The notes beneath the pieces are model-generated. The model was not told the DNA's origin and ran no database searches. It was given only the letters and a program-made list of their open reading frames with translations. Positions 1 through 8,232 of a DNA stretch of 64,000 nucleotides are shown piece after piece (the first letter of the stretch is position 1; each line of letters opens with the position of its first letter). The DNA comes from Hyphomicrobium sp. LHD-15 (GTDB taxonomy: Bacteria; Pseudomonadota; Alphaproteobacteria; Rhizobiales; Hyphomicrobiaceae). The stretch covers positions 124,001-188,000 of the forward strand of contig NZ_JAVIFT010000003.1 in NCBI RefSeq assembly GCF_031157355.1, in the 5' to 3' direction. Both the position numbers and the translations under genes were made by a program.

Positions 1-221
1 AAAGTCGCGTCCTCGACCAGCCACTTGAGAGCGGCCGAGATCCACGTATCGAGCCCGATGCGAAACTCGGCCGGAAGCTGGCGCGTCCACGCCGGCAGCA
101 CTCCGTCCGGCAGCAGAAACGCTACGAGTGAAAGCACGGCGAAGAGCAAGACGGCGACCCTGCCGGGCCGCATCCATTCGGCCGATGCAGGAATCTTGGT
201 CTCGACGGCGGCCGCAGTCAT
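1..221 (-). CDS. Betaine/choline-type ABC transporter permease, N-terminal part (cut by window edge)
   Basis: The reading frame begins at an ATG whose bases overlap the stop of the upstream ATPase gene (ATGA arrangement), and runs off the left edge of the window. About 73 residues are visible: a short cytoplasmic start, one hydrophobic segment around residues 20-40 (VAVLLFAVLSLVAFLLP), then a polar stretch. By position, third after a binding protein and a ProV-like ATPase, it should be the inner-membrane permease (ProW/OpuAB type) of the same quaternary-amine importer. The visible part is too short to show the permease EAA loop, so the assignment rests mainly on context. Confidence 0.7.
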   Translation of the reverse strand, partial: MTAAAVETKIPASAEWMRPGRVAVLLFAVLSLVAFLLPDGVLPAWTRQLPAEFRIGLDTWISAALKWLVEDAT

Positions 222-1249
222 GCCGGCTCTCCGGCGCCGACCAGGATCGACATCACCGCGCGCCGGTCCACGACGCCGATCTGCTCACCCGCTTCGTTGG
301 CGACGCCGAACGGGAGTTCGGACGCCTCCACCTTGGCCGCAAAATCGCGAACCTTGCTGGCGGCCGGAATGACACCGGCTACCGCCTCGCCAGTTCGTGG
401 CGCGCGCATGATGGAACGTGCCGAAAAAATCTTGCTGCGCGGCGCGTCGCGCGTGAATTCCGCCACGTAATCGTTGTCAGGCGCGCGCACGAGCTCTTCC
501 GGTGTTCCGACCTGAACGATCCGCCCCTCGCGCATGATCGCGATGCGATCGCCGACGCGCACCGCCTCCTCGAAATCATGCGTGATGAAAACGATGGTCT
601 TGTGCAGCTGATCCTGCAGCCGCATGAACTCGTTCTGCATCTCGCGCCGGATCAGCGGATCGAGCGCCGAGAACGGCTCGTCGAGAAACCAAACATCGGG
701 ATCCGTGATCAGAGAGCGGGCGATGCCGACCCGCTGTTGTTGCCCGCCCGAAAGCTGATACGGCAGATTGTGTTCGCGCCCCTGGAGGCCAACCAGCTCG
801 ATCATCTCGCGGGCGGGCTTCTCGCGCTCGCTGCGGCCGAGACCGCGGATCTCGAGCGGAAAAGCGACATTGTCGAGAACGGAGAGATGCGGCAACAGGG
901 CAAAGTGCTGGAACACCATTCCCATTTTATGTCGCCTGAGCTCGATGAGATCGGCGGGCGAAGCGCGCAGCAGGTCCACACCTTCGAACAGCACTTCGCC
1001 GCCGGTCGGCTCGATCAGCCGCGACAGGCACCGGACCAGCGTCGACTTGCCCGATCCCGACAGGCCCATGATGACGAAAATCTCACCCCGCTCGATCGAG
1101 AGCGAGGCATCGGCCACCGCCGAAACGAGGCCCGCCGATCTAAGCGCGGCCTCGGTGGGCGACGGCCCATGCTTTGCCAGGAAGCGCTCCGGTTCCGGAC
1201 CGTAAAGCTTCCACAAATTTCGGCAAACGAGCGTAGCGGTGTTCGTCAT
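218..1249 (-). CDS. proV: Quaternary-amine (glycine betaine/choline) ABC transporter ATP-binding protein, ProV type
   Basis: This 343-residue ATPase should power import of glycine betaine, choline or a related methylated amine. The N-terminal segment before the nucleotide-binding core (residues 1-55) is the extended form typical of ProV/OpuAA. Visible motifs are Walker A GLSGSGKST (about residue 62), Q-loop VFQHFALLPH, signature LSGGQQQRV and Walker B VWFLDEPFSALD. The C-terminal 75 residues resemble a shortened CBS-like regulatory region, which in ProV/OpuAA relatives senses ionic strength; here it looks like a single degenerate module. It lies 38 bp after the binding protein gene and overlaps the permease start, so the three form one operon. 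Substrate specificity cannot be read from the ATPase. Confidence 0.9.
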   Translation of the reverse strand: MTNTATLVCRNLWKLYGPEPERFLAKHGPSPTEAALRSAGLVSAVADASLSIERGEIFVIMGLSGSGKSTLVRCLSRLIEPTGGEVLFEGVDLLRASPADLIELRRHKMGMVFQHFALLPHLSVLDNVAFPLEIRGLGRSEREKPAREMIELVGLQGREHNLPYQLSGGQQQRVGIARSLITDPDVWFLDEPFSALDPLIRREMQNEFMRLQDQLHKTIVFITHDFEEAVRVGDRIAIMREGRIVQVGTPEELVRAPDNDYVAEFTRDAPRSKIFSARSIMRAPRTGEAVAGVIPAASKVRDFAAKVEASELPFGVANEAGEQIGVVDRRAVMSILVGAGEPA

Positions 1250-1287
1250 GTCTGGGACCTGCCGACATCAAGGGAGGGGAGCGTCGG

Positions 1288-2238
1288 TCAGCCGCCGATC
1301 CACTTCTTCCAGCGCGGCTCGTTGTCCTTGATCCAGCCCGCAACCACATCGTCGAGCTTCTTGCCGTCGAGATCGATGGCCCCGACCAGCGCGCCCATTT
1401 CGTCGTTGGTGAGCTCGAAGCCCTTGATCGCCGTGTAGGCGGTCGGCCATTTGTCCTTCAGGCCTGCCCAGCCCGCTTTCCAGATCGGGCCGCGCGGCTT
1501 GCCGCAATCGTAGGCGGCTTCCTTGTTGATGCCCCACGAGGGATCCGTGTAGCAGGCGGGCTCATACTTCGGGAACTCGACCCACTCACCCTTGTATTTG
1601 ATCGGGGCCCAATGCGGGGCATAGACCCAAAGCACGACCGGGGCCTTGCGCTGGTAGGCGGACTCGAGTTCCGCGAACAGCGCCGCATCGGTTCCGGCGT
1701 GAACCACTTCGAAATCGAGATCGAGCGCCTTCACGCGCTCATCGTCGAAACCACCCCACGTCGCCGGCGCACCCACGTAGCGCCCTTTGGGCGCGGTCTC
1801 CGGAATGCTGAATTCCTTCGCGCAGGCTTTGAGAGCTTTCCAGTCCGGAAGGCCGGGACACTTTTCCTTCATGTAAAGCGGATACCACCACTCCTCGATG
1901 GCCTGCATACCGGTTTCGCCGAAGTTCTCGACCTTTCCGGTGGCGACCGCCGATTCCAGCGCTTCCTTCGCGGTTGTCGCCCACAGCTCCATGGCGACGT
2001 GCAAGTCACCGGACTGAAGCGCTGCGAACTGTGCGAGATAGTCGGCCTGGACGTATTCGATGTTGAGGCCCGCCTTCTTCAGCACTTCGCCCATGATGTG
2101 AGCGCTGACGAGCTGGCCCGTCCAGTCATGAAGCGTAAGCTTGATGGGATCTTTTGAATCCGCCGCCGAAACCGGCGACGAAAAACCGAAGGCGAGCGCA
2201 AGAGCCGCAAGCGCGGACGTGGAGCGAAGCATCACCAT
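1288..2238 (-). CDS. Periplasmic substrate-binding protein of quaternary-amine ABC transporter (ProX/OpuAC family)
   Basis: A 316-residue exported binding protein with a cleavable signal peptide ending near SSPVSAA (about residue 26). The mature part has the OpuAC/ProX layout. Aromatic residues are plentiful (WATT, EEWWYPLY, WVYAPHWAP, WGGFDD), as expected for an aromatic cage that holds a trimethylammonium group. A cysteine pair (around residues 129 and 138, EKCPGL and KACAKE) and another (PACYTD, YDCGK) may form disulfides. It is the first gene of the importer operon and is transcribed away from the DeoR-family regulator. A second in-frame ATG lies six bases inside the chosen start. Betaine, choline, carnitine or dimethylglycine are all possible ligands. 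Confidence 0.88.
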   Translation of the reverse strand: MVMLRSTSALAALALAFGFSSPVSAADSKDPIKLTLHDWTGQLVSAHIMGEVLKKAGLNIEYVQADYLAQFAALQSGDLHVAMELWATTAKEALESAVATGKVENFGETGMQAIEEWWYPLYMKEKCPGLPDWKALKACAKEFSIPETAPKGRYVGAPATWGGFDDERVKALDLDFEVVHAGTDAALFAELESAYQRKAPVVLWVYAPHWAPIKYKGEWVEFPKYEPACYTDPSWGINKEAAYDCGKPRGPIWKAGWAGLKDKWPTAYTAIKGFELTNDEMGALVGAIDLDGKKLDDVVAGWIKDNEPRWKKWIGG

Positions 2239-2357
2239 TTTTCACCCGTTTGCCTTGTTAGCCGACATGAGGAACCGACAAAAATTCCGGACGCAGAATG
2301 GTCGCCGCTGTTTCCTCGGCCAGGCCACAAAGCGCGTGACAAACGTCGCTCATGACT

Positions 2358-2403
2358 CCACAAAGTGTCAATAAACATTCCATATCTTTATTGCATTTTG
2401 TGG
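2358..2403. promoter_or_regulatory. Long nested inverted repeat between transporter and DeoR genes, probable operator
   Basis: Two nested inverted repeats lie in the A/T-rich divergent promoter region. The outer arms are CCACAAA (2358-2364) and TTTGTGG (2397-2403); the inner arms are CAATAAA (2369-2375) and TTTATTG (2387-2393). The two half-sites match each other over about 17 bases apart from one inserted base and one substitution. The site is 41 bases before the DeoR gene and 120 bases before the importer genes, so it is a good candidate for autoregulation and control of the transporter by the adjacent DeoR protein. That assignment is inferred. Confidence 0.65.
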
Positions 2404-2443
2404 GGTTTTGCCCAAAACTCCAGCAAAAGCTTGGAGAAGCGTC

Positions 2444-3232
2444 ATGAATTTCCCAACGCGTTGGCAAAGCGCCATTCTCGACGCGCTTCGTATCACCGGC
2501 CGGGAGTCGATTGCCTCGCTCGCCGAACGCCTTGATGTTTCGGACGAAACGATCCGCCGTCACGTCAAGGATCTCGTCGAGCAAGGCGCAGTTCATCGCG
2601 TGCACGGAGGCGTCATTCTCGCGGGTGCGCTGGCCGAACCGCCGTTTTCGCGCCGCATCAAAGAACGCGTTGCAGCAAAGCGTGCAATTGCGAAAGGCGT
2701 CGTCGATCACGTATCGGACGGCATGACTTTGCTAATCGATTCCGGATCAACCACTACCTATGTCGCCCAAGCCCTGCTTCAGAGAAGCGGCCTCACCGTC
2801 ATTACGAACTCGCTCGAGATTGCGCGCACGCTGGTCGGTCGCGGTGATTGCTCTGTGCATTTTGCAGGCGGCGCTCTTCGCGCTGACATCGGCGCAACCA
2901 TCGGCCACGAAGCCATTGCGCTGATCCGGGAGTTTCGCGCCGACCTCGCGATCCTGTCGATGGGCGCCATCGACGTGAAGGACGGCTACATGGATTTCGA
3001 CATCGATGAAGCCCGCATCGCGCGCACCATGATCGACCGCGCCGACCGCGTTGTCGTTGCAGCCGACGCCTGGAAATTCACCGCCAAGGCCCGCGTTCGC
3101 GTCTGCAGCTTCGAGCCCGTCTCTCTATTGGTGACGGATGAGACGCCCCCGCCGCAGCTGCTTCAGCAGTTCACCGCGGCAGGAACCGAGATCGTCGTCG
3201 CCACCGATGAAACGGTGTCGGACCCGGTCTAG
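2444..3232 (+). CDS. DeoR-family transcriptional regulator
   Basis: A 262-residue repressor-like protein. Residues 1-57 form the DeoR winged helix-turn-helix (SIASLAERLDVSDETIRRHV), followed by the VHRVHGG wing. The rest is the DeoRC sensor domain, with the conserved phosphate-pocket element LLIDSGSTTTYVAQAL and the later DADRVVVAADAWKF-like strand (here DRADRVVVAADAWKF). Family members usually bind a phosphorylated metabolite. The ATG at 2444 is chosen because GGAG (2433-2436) is seven bases upstream; a TTG at 2408 would start inside the operator. It is divergent from the importer and near a phosphatase, a kinase and a flavoenzyme, so a phosphorylated amino-alcohol effector is conceivable but not shown. 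Confidence 0.9.
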   Translation: MNFPTRWQSAILDALRITGRESIASLAERLDVSDETIRRHVKDLVEQGAVHRVHGGVILAGALAEPPFSRRIKERVAAKRAIAKGVVDHVSDGMTLLIDSGSTTTYVAQALLQRSGLTVITNSLEIARTLVGRGDCSVHFAGGALRADIGATIGHEAIALIREFRADLAILSMGAIDVKDGYMDFDIDEARIARTMIDRADRVVVAADAWKFTAKARVRVCSFEPVSLLVTDETPPPQLLQQFTAAGTEIVVATDETVSDPV

Positions 3233-3270
3233 CCGGCATCGCTCGCGGCGCGAACGCCTCAACGAAACGT

Positions 3271-3294
3271 GCGGAAAAATCAGCTATTTTCCGC
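3271..3294. terminator. A/T-rich hairpin between convergent genes
   Basis: GCGGAAAA (3271-3278) pairs with TTTTCCGC (3287-3294) across an 8-base centre. It sits between the end of the DeoR gene and, partly overlapping, the last codons of the convergent phosphatase gene. A run of five T follows on the minus-strand transcript within the stem. It may end transcription in either direction, but the stem is weak. Confidence 0.35.
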
Positions 3295-4053
3295 CAGCGC
3301 CTTGAGCGCTCGGTCATGCAGCGCCGCACTCGCCGACGCCACGACGCGGCCATCCGATCCGAGCCCGAGCGGGCGACCGTCCCAGTCCGTCATCAGCCCG
3401 CCCGCACCTTCCACCACCGGCACCAAAGCCATGTAGTCGTAAGGCATCAGCGCCGCCTCGACCACGAGATCGCAGTGCCCGGAGGCCAATAGGCCGTACA
3501 TATAGCAATCACCGCCGAACCGGCGCATCGCCGCCCGCTTGCTCAAGCGCTCGTAGCGCTGCCAGTCTGCCGCCGCGAAAACATCCGGCGACGACGTATA
3601 GACCCGCGCCTCATCGATCGACAGGCAACCGCTGGTCCGGCAAGGGTTCCCCGCGAACGCCGTCACGCCAAGCGAAGCCGACCACCGCTCGCCCAGCGCC
3701 GGCATCTCGATGACGCCGAGCCGCGGCACCTCTTCTTCCAGATAGGCGATCAAGGTGCCGAACAGCGGCATGCCCGTGATGAACGCCTTGGTCCCGTCGA
3801 TGGGATCCAGCACCCAGAGCTGGTCGTCTCCGACGAGACGCCCCATCTCCTCGCCAAGAATGCCGTGCCCTGGAAAGCGCTCCTGGATGGCGACCCGCAT
3901 GGCAAGTTCGATGGCGCGATCGGCCACCGTAACCGGGCTCGCATCCGCCTTGAGTTCGAACGCCGTTGTCGAGCGGAAGTGCTCGCGCGCAATATCACGC
4001 GCCAGATCCGCGAGCGCGTCCGCGAAGGTGAAAATCGCGACAGGATCGCTCAT
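3280..4053 (-). CDS. Inositol-monophosphatase-family phosphatase (HisN-like)
   Basis: A 257-residue Mg2+-dependent phosphatase of the IMPase fold. Visible are the metal-ligand motif GEEMG (around residue 69), motif A WVLDPIDGTKAFITG (around 83) and a motif B variant, YDYMALVPVVEGAGG, near residues 208-222. The substitution pattern and FITGMPLFGTLIAYLE resemble the histidinol-phosphatase (HisN) branch. A role in histidine synthesis is therefore possible; alternatively it dephosphorylates a substrate of the neighbouring amine-metabolism genes. The ATG at 4053 begins the conserved domain and has GAGG upstream; a longer frame reaching 4128 adds unconserved sequence. It is divergent from the dehydrogenase gene at 4242. 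Confidence 0.85.
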   Translation of the reverse strand: MSDPVAIFTFADALADLARDIAREHFRSTTAFELKADASPVTVADRAIELAMRVAIQERFPGHGILGEEMGRLVGDDQLWVLDPIDGTKAFITGMPLFGTLIAYLEEEVPRLGVIEMPALGERWSASLGVTAFAGNPCRTSGCLSIDEARVYTSSPDVFAAADWQRYERLSKRAAMRRFGGDCYMYGLLASGHCDLVVEAALMPYDYMALVPVVEGAGGLMTDWDGRPLGLGSDGRVVASASAALHDRALKALAENS

Positions 4054-4241
4054 GACAAAAAGAACCTCACACTGCATCTCCGGCCTCAGGACTTTCGAAA
4101 CCTGTCCCAGCACCCAACAAAAATCCACAAAATTCTAGATGACAGCCTATTTTTTGAAACACACTCCAACATATTCGTTGACTTGCATGGCCTCCGTGCC
4201 AATTCTTCGCAACGTCCGCTTCTGAACAGGCCGCTTTCCAC

Positions 4242-6668
4242 ATGACGACAACGTTCGATAGGCACGCCCGGATCGTGATCATCGGAGGCGGCGCGATCGG
4301 ATGCTCGCTCGCCTATCATCTGGGCCGCCGCGGCGAGCGCGACGTGCTCGTTCTTGAAAAATCCGAGATCACCAACGGCTGCACCTGGCATGCGGCAGGC
4401 CTCGTCGGTCAGCTTCGCGGCCGGCGCAATCTCACCCGCCTGATGCAGAACTCGGTCGCCGTCTTCGATCGCCTCGAAGCCGAATCCGGCCGTGTCATCG
4501 ACTGGAAAAAGGTGGGTTCGCTGCGGCTGGCTTCATCCCCCGAGCGCTGGAGCGAGATCCGCCGCTCGATGACCCTCGCAAAAAGCTTCGGCTTCGAATG
4601 CCACGCTCTTTCGGCGGCCGAAGCCAAGAACCTCTTCCCCTACATCGATCCCGAAGGCGTCGTCGGCGCCGCGTTCATTCCCTCCGACGGCTACGTCGAT
4701 CCCTACGCCCTGACCCACGCCTTTGCCGCATCCGCGCGCGCCTCCGGCGTCACCATTCAGGAAGGCGTCTGCGTCACCGAGATCGTGAAGGACGGACGCC
4801 GCGTCACCGGCGTGATGACCGATCACGGCAGCGTCGGCTGCGAGATCCTGGTCAATTGCGCCGGCCTCTGGGCCAAACGCCTCGGCGACATGGCCGGTGT
4901 CTCGCTCGCAGCCGGCGTCGTCGAGCACCAGTACTTCCTGACCGAGAAGAAGCTCGATATTCCGAAAACGCTGCCGACGCTGCGCGACCCCGACAAAAAC
5001 TTCTACCTGAAGCCGGACGTCGCCTCGTTCGCCATCGGCGGCTGGGAGGATGGCACCAAGGGCTGCTGGCGTTCGAAGCCGCCGTTCGAATTCGGCCGTG
5101 AATTGTTTCCCGAGAACTACGATCGCCTGGAGCTGTTCGCGCTCCCCTGCGCCGAACGCCTGCCGGTTCTGAACGAGGTCGGCATCCAGACCATCATCAA
5201 CGGCCCCATCCCCGTTTCGGCCGACGGCGAACCGATCATGGGCCTCGCGCCCGAGCTCGACAATTTCTTCGTCGCCTGCGGCTTTACCGCCGGCATCGCC
5301 GCATCAGGCGGGGCGGGCGAAGCGATGGCCAATTGGATCCTGGACGGCGATCCTGGCATGGACCTGTGGGCCTTCGACGTGCGCCGCTTTGGTCGCCCGC
5401 ACAGCACCGGGCGCTATCTCGAAGAGCGCGCGATCGAATCCTATGGCAGCTACTACAAAATTCACTGGCCCGCCGAGGAAGCTCACGCCGGACGCGGCCT
5501 TCGCCGCTCACCCCTGCACGGCCACCTCGACGACAACGGCGCCGTGTTCGGCGCACGCTTCGGCTGGGAGCGCCCGCTCTGGTTCGCACGCAGCGAGGCC
5601 CAGCGCGCCGACGAATTGAAATCGAGCTTCGAGGGCAAGCCCGGCTGGTTCGATCATGTCGGCGCCGAACATCACCATATTCGCAACGCCGTCGCGCTGA
5701 CCGACCAGACCTCATTCTCGAAATTCGAGATCGAAGGCGCCGGCACAACCTCCCTGCTCGAGACGCTATGCGCCAACCGGATCACCGGCGAGCCCGGCCG
5801 CTGCATCTACACGACGCTGCTCAATACGAAGGGCGGCATCGAAGCCGAGGTGACGCTTCAGCACCTCGGTCCTGACCGTTTCGTGATGATCAGCGGATCG
5901 GCTTTCGGCGTACGCGATGCAAGCTGGGTGCGCCGCCACATCCCGCGAGATGGCGCCGTGTCGCTGCGCGACGTCACCTCCGCCACCGCCGTCCTCAACA
6001 TCATGGGACCGCACGCACGCAGCGTTCTGCAGAGCATTTCCGACGACGACTTCTCGAACGCAGCGTTTCCATTCCTCGCCGTGCGCGACATCGAGATCGG
6101 CTATGTACCCGTGCGTGCCGTCCGCGTCGGCTACGTCGGCGAATTGGGCTACGAGCTGCACGTGCCGACCGAATACGCGGCAGCACTTTATGAAACCGTG
6201 CGCAAGGCTGGCGAAGCGTGCGACATCCGCGATACCGGCTATCGCGCCATCGAAACCTGCCGCCTTGAGAAAGGCTACGTCTACTGGTCGGCCGAGATCG
6301 GCCCCGACTACGATCCGATTTCCGCGGGCCTCGAAACAACAGTCGATCTCACGAAAGATTTCATCGGCCGCGCCGCGCTCGACAAGATCAAGGCCGACGG
6401 CCCGAAGCGCCGTCTGTGTTCGTTCACGGTCGAAGGCTTCGCGCCGTTCCTCGGCGGCGAAACCATCCTGTATGGCGGCCGCGTCGTCGGACAGACCGCG
6501 AGCTGCGGATACGGCCACACGATCGGCAAAACCATCGCCTTCGGCTGGCTGCCGGCCGAGGTCGCGGCCGAACCCACCTTCGAAATCCAGGCCTACGACA
6601 AAACCTACGCGGCGACCCAGGTCGCGCGCACGATTTACGATCCCGAGAATTTGAGGCTAGTTTCATAG
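4242..6668 (+). CDS. Dimethylglycine/sarcosine dehydrogenase-like flavoprotein with C-terminal GcvT domain
   Basis: An 808-residue two-part enzyme predicted to oxidise an N-methyl group and pass the one-carbon unit to tetrahydrofolate. Residues 8-370 form the FAD-binding amine oxidase part: dinucleotide motif GGGAIGCSLAYHLG (about 12-25), and WHAAGLVGQ (about 49-57), whose histidine corresponds to the covalent flavin attachment site of dimethylglycine dehydrogenases. A linker follows at 370-440, then GcvT N-terminal (about 440-690) and C-terminal (about 700-800) folate-binding domains. The length matches mammalian and bacterial dimethylglycine/sarcosine dehydrogenases (about 800-870). Sarcosine, dimethylglycine or another secondary or tertiary amine could be the substrate. 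A phosphotransferase gene follows 23 bases downstream. Confidence 0.88.
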   Translation: MTTTFDRHARIVIIGGGAIGCSLAYHLGRRGERDVLVLEKSEITNGCTWHAAGLVGQLRGRRNLTRLMQNSVAVFDRLEAESGRVIDWKKVGSLRLASSPERWSEIRRSMTLAKSFGFECHALSAAEAKNLFPYIDPEGVVGAAFIPSDGYVDPYALTHAFAASARASGVTIQEGVCVTEIVKDGRRVTGVMTDHGSVGCEILVNCAGLWAKRLGDMAGVSLAAGVVEHQYFLTEKKLDIPKTLPTLRDPDKNFYLKPDVASFAIGGWEDGTKGCWRSKPPFEFGRELFPENYDRLELFALPCAERLPVLNEVGIQTIINGPIPVSADGEPIMGLAPELDNFFVACGFTAGIAASGGAGEAMANWILDGDPGMDLWAFDVRRFGRPHSTGRYLEERAIESYGSYYKIHWPAEEAHAGRGLRRSPLHGHLDDNGAVFGARFGWERPLWFARSEAQRADELKSSFEGKPGWFDHVGAEHHHIRNAVALTDQTSFSKFEIEGAGTTSLLETLCANRITGEPGRCIYTTLLNTKGGIEAEVTLQHLGPDRFVMISGSAFGVRDASWVRRHIPRDGAVSLRDVTSATAVLNIMGPHARSVLQSISDDDFSNAAFPFLAVRDIEIGYVPVRAVRVGYVGELGYELHVPTEYAAALYETVRKAGEACDIRDTGYRAIETCRLEKGYVYWSAEIGPDYDPISAGLETTVDLTKDFIGRAALDKIKADGPKRRLCSFTVEGFAPFLGGETILYGGRVVGQTASCGYGHTIGKTIAFGWLPAEVAAEPTFEIQAYDKTYAATQVARTIYDPENLRLVS

Positions 6669-6691
6669 GACGAGCAGCCGTTGGGGGTGAG

Positions 6692-7618
6692 ATGGATCCT
6701 GAGACACTGGACGTCAAAGCAGCTCTTACCCGGCTCGGCTGCTTCAACGAGGCCGAGATCGCTCAAGCATCCATCCGTCGCCTCGGCGGCCTCACCAACC
6801 GCGTATTCCTGATCGAGACCGACCGCGGCGCGCATGTGTTGCGCATCCCTGGCGCGGGCACGGAAGAATACATCAATCGCCGCGTCGAGGCTGTGGCCGC
6901 GCGGGCCGCGGCGCGGGCGAACGTGTCCCCGCCCGTGATCGCAACGACCGATGATGGCATGATGCTGACGATGGCCATCCCGAACGCCGTGACGCTCTCG
7001 CCCGAAGGCTTTGCCGCCATTCCAGGCGCGCCGACCCGCGCAGCCCAAGTGCTGCGCAAGCTCCACACCAGCGGAGAGACCTTCGACTTCCGCTTCGAGC
7101 TGTTCGCCATGATCGACGACTATCTGAAGCTGCTGTCGACCAAGACCATCGATCTTCCCACCGGCTATCACGACGTGCTGGAATCCGCCGAAACCGTGCG
7201 CCACGCGCTCAACGCCCATCCGCTGCCACTCATCCCCTGCCATTGCGACCCGCTCTCCGAGAACTTCATCGACGCGGGCGGGCGCATGTGGCTCGTCGAC
7301 TGGGAATACTCCGGCATGAACGATCCGCTTTGGGATGTCGGCGACGTCATCATCGAAGCCAAGCTCGATACGGCAAAGGAAGCGGAGTTCATTGACGCCT
7401 ACTTCGGCGGCACGCCCAGCGCTGCCGAGCATGGCCGCGTTGTCATCTACAAGGCCATGTGCGACCTGCTCTGGACCTTGTGGGGCCTGATCCAGCACGC
7501 CAACAACAATCCCGCCGACGATTTCTGGGCTTATGCCACCGGCCGCTTCGAGCGCTGCAAGGCGCTGATGTCGACGCCGGAGTTTGCCGCCCACGTCTCA
7601 GCCGTCGCCAAGGGCTGA
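6692..7618 (+). CDS. Choline/aminoglycoside-kinase-like phosphotransferase
   Basis: A 308-residue APH/choline-kinase-fold protein. The catalytic Brenner-type motif is CHCDPLSENF (HxDxxxxN) near residues 187-196, and the Mg2+ site is VDWEYSGMNDPLWDVGD near 207-223. The acidic, aromatic C-terminal lobe resembles bacterial choline/ethanolamine kinases (LicA type) and thiamine kinases more than antibiotic kinases. The start at ATG 6692 has GGGGGTGA directly upstream; a longer frame opens inside the dehydrogenase gene and is not used. It is probably co-transcribed with the dehydrogenase. It may phosphorylate choline, an amino alcohol or a methylated analogue; the actual acceptor is unknown. Confidence 0.83.
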   Translation: MDPETLDVKAALTRLGCFNEAEIAQASIRRLGGLTNRVFLIETDRGAHVLRIPGAGTEEYINRRVEAVAARAAARANVSPPVIATTDDGMMLTMAIPNAVTLSPEGFAAIPGAPTRAAQVLRKLHTSGETFDFRFELFAMIDDYLKLLSTKTIDLPTGYHDVLESAETVRHALNAHPLPLIPCHCDPLSENFIDAGGRMWLVDWEYSGMNDPLWDVGDVIIEAKLDTAKEAEFIDAYFGGTPSAAEHGRVVIYKAMCDLLWTLWGLIQHANNNPADDFWAYATGRFERCKALMSTPEFAAHVSAVAKG

Positions 7619-7666
7619 TCACTCGTTCGCCGGCTGCTTCGGCTGAGCGCGAAGGAGAACGCTGCG

Positions 7667-8143
7667 ATGAGCGCCCCTGCCAACCGGAGAACCGACACCG
7701 CATCGCGCATGATCGCAGCTTCGGCACACACACTCTATCGCGCCTATCTGGATCGCGACGCCATCGCAGCCTGGCGCCCGCCGCAAGGGATGCGGGCCGA
7801 GATCCATGCCTTCGATCCGCACGAAGGCGGCGGCTATCGGATGTCGTTCATCTACATGCAAGCCAGCGACGAAGCCCCCGGCAAAACCACCGCCCACGCC
7901 GACACCTTCGAGGGACGCTTCGTCGAACTGATTCCAGACCAGCGCATCGTCGAGCACATCGAATTCATCACCGACAACCCGGCGTTTGCCGGCCCGATGA
8001 CCATCATCACCACCTTGAAGCCCGTGCCCGGCGGCACCGAAGTCACCGTCGCGTGCGAAAACGTGCCCGCAGGCATCAGCGAAAGCGATCACCAAGCGGG
8101 CCTCGCGTCGAGCCTGGCAAACCTCGCGTCCTTCACGGAATGA
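7667..8143 (+). CDS. SRPBCC (AHSA1/START-like) domain protein
   Basis: A 158-residue single-domain protein of the helix-grip (Bet v 1/AHSA1) fold. The N-terminus has the usual TLYRAYLDRDAIAAWRPP element, followed by beta strands (YRMSFIYM, FVELIPDQRIVEHIEF, MTIITTLKPVPGGTEVTV) and a C-terminal helix (HQAGLASSLANLASF). Such proteins bind hydrophobic ligands or act as polyketide-cyclase-like or ATPase-activator-like proteins; no specific role can be assigned. It begins 48 bases after the phosphotransferase and may be its last operon partner or a separate gene; a GAAGGAGAA ribosome site precedes the ATG. Confidence 0.8.
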   Translation: MSAPANRRTDTASRMIAASAHTLYRAYLDRDAIAAWRPPQGMRAEIHAFDPHEGGGYRMSFIYMQASDEAPGKTTAHADTFEGRFVELIPDQRIVEHIEFITDNPAFAGPMTIITTLKPVPGGTEVTVACENVPAGISESDHQAGLASSLANLASFTE

Positions 8144-8172
8144 ACGTCATCCCGATCCATTCCGCTTGAAAT

Positions 8173-8187
8173 GTTCCTATTTTGTTC
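8173..8187. promoter_or_regulatory. LexA (SOS) box of the imuA-imuB-dnaE2 operon
   Basis: GTTC-CTATTTT-GTTC is an exact match to the alphaproteobacterial LexA direct-repeat operator GTTC-N7-GTTC. It lies 45 bases before the imuA ATG, where it would overlap the promoter. This makes the cassette a predicted DNA-damage-induced operon and argues for the downstream imuA start at 8233 over a TTG inside the box. Confidence 0.9.
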
Positions 8188-8232
8188 TATCCTCTTTTCC
8201 TATGCTTCGCAAGCAGGAGAAGAGCCGTCTCG

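Noticed and set aside
128-1438. 436-codon plus-strand frame opposite the ABC ATPase
   Set aside because: It opposes a clear ProV-type ATPase and binding protein; no domain is visible.
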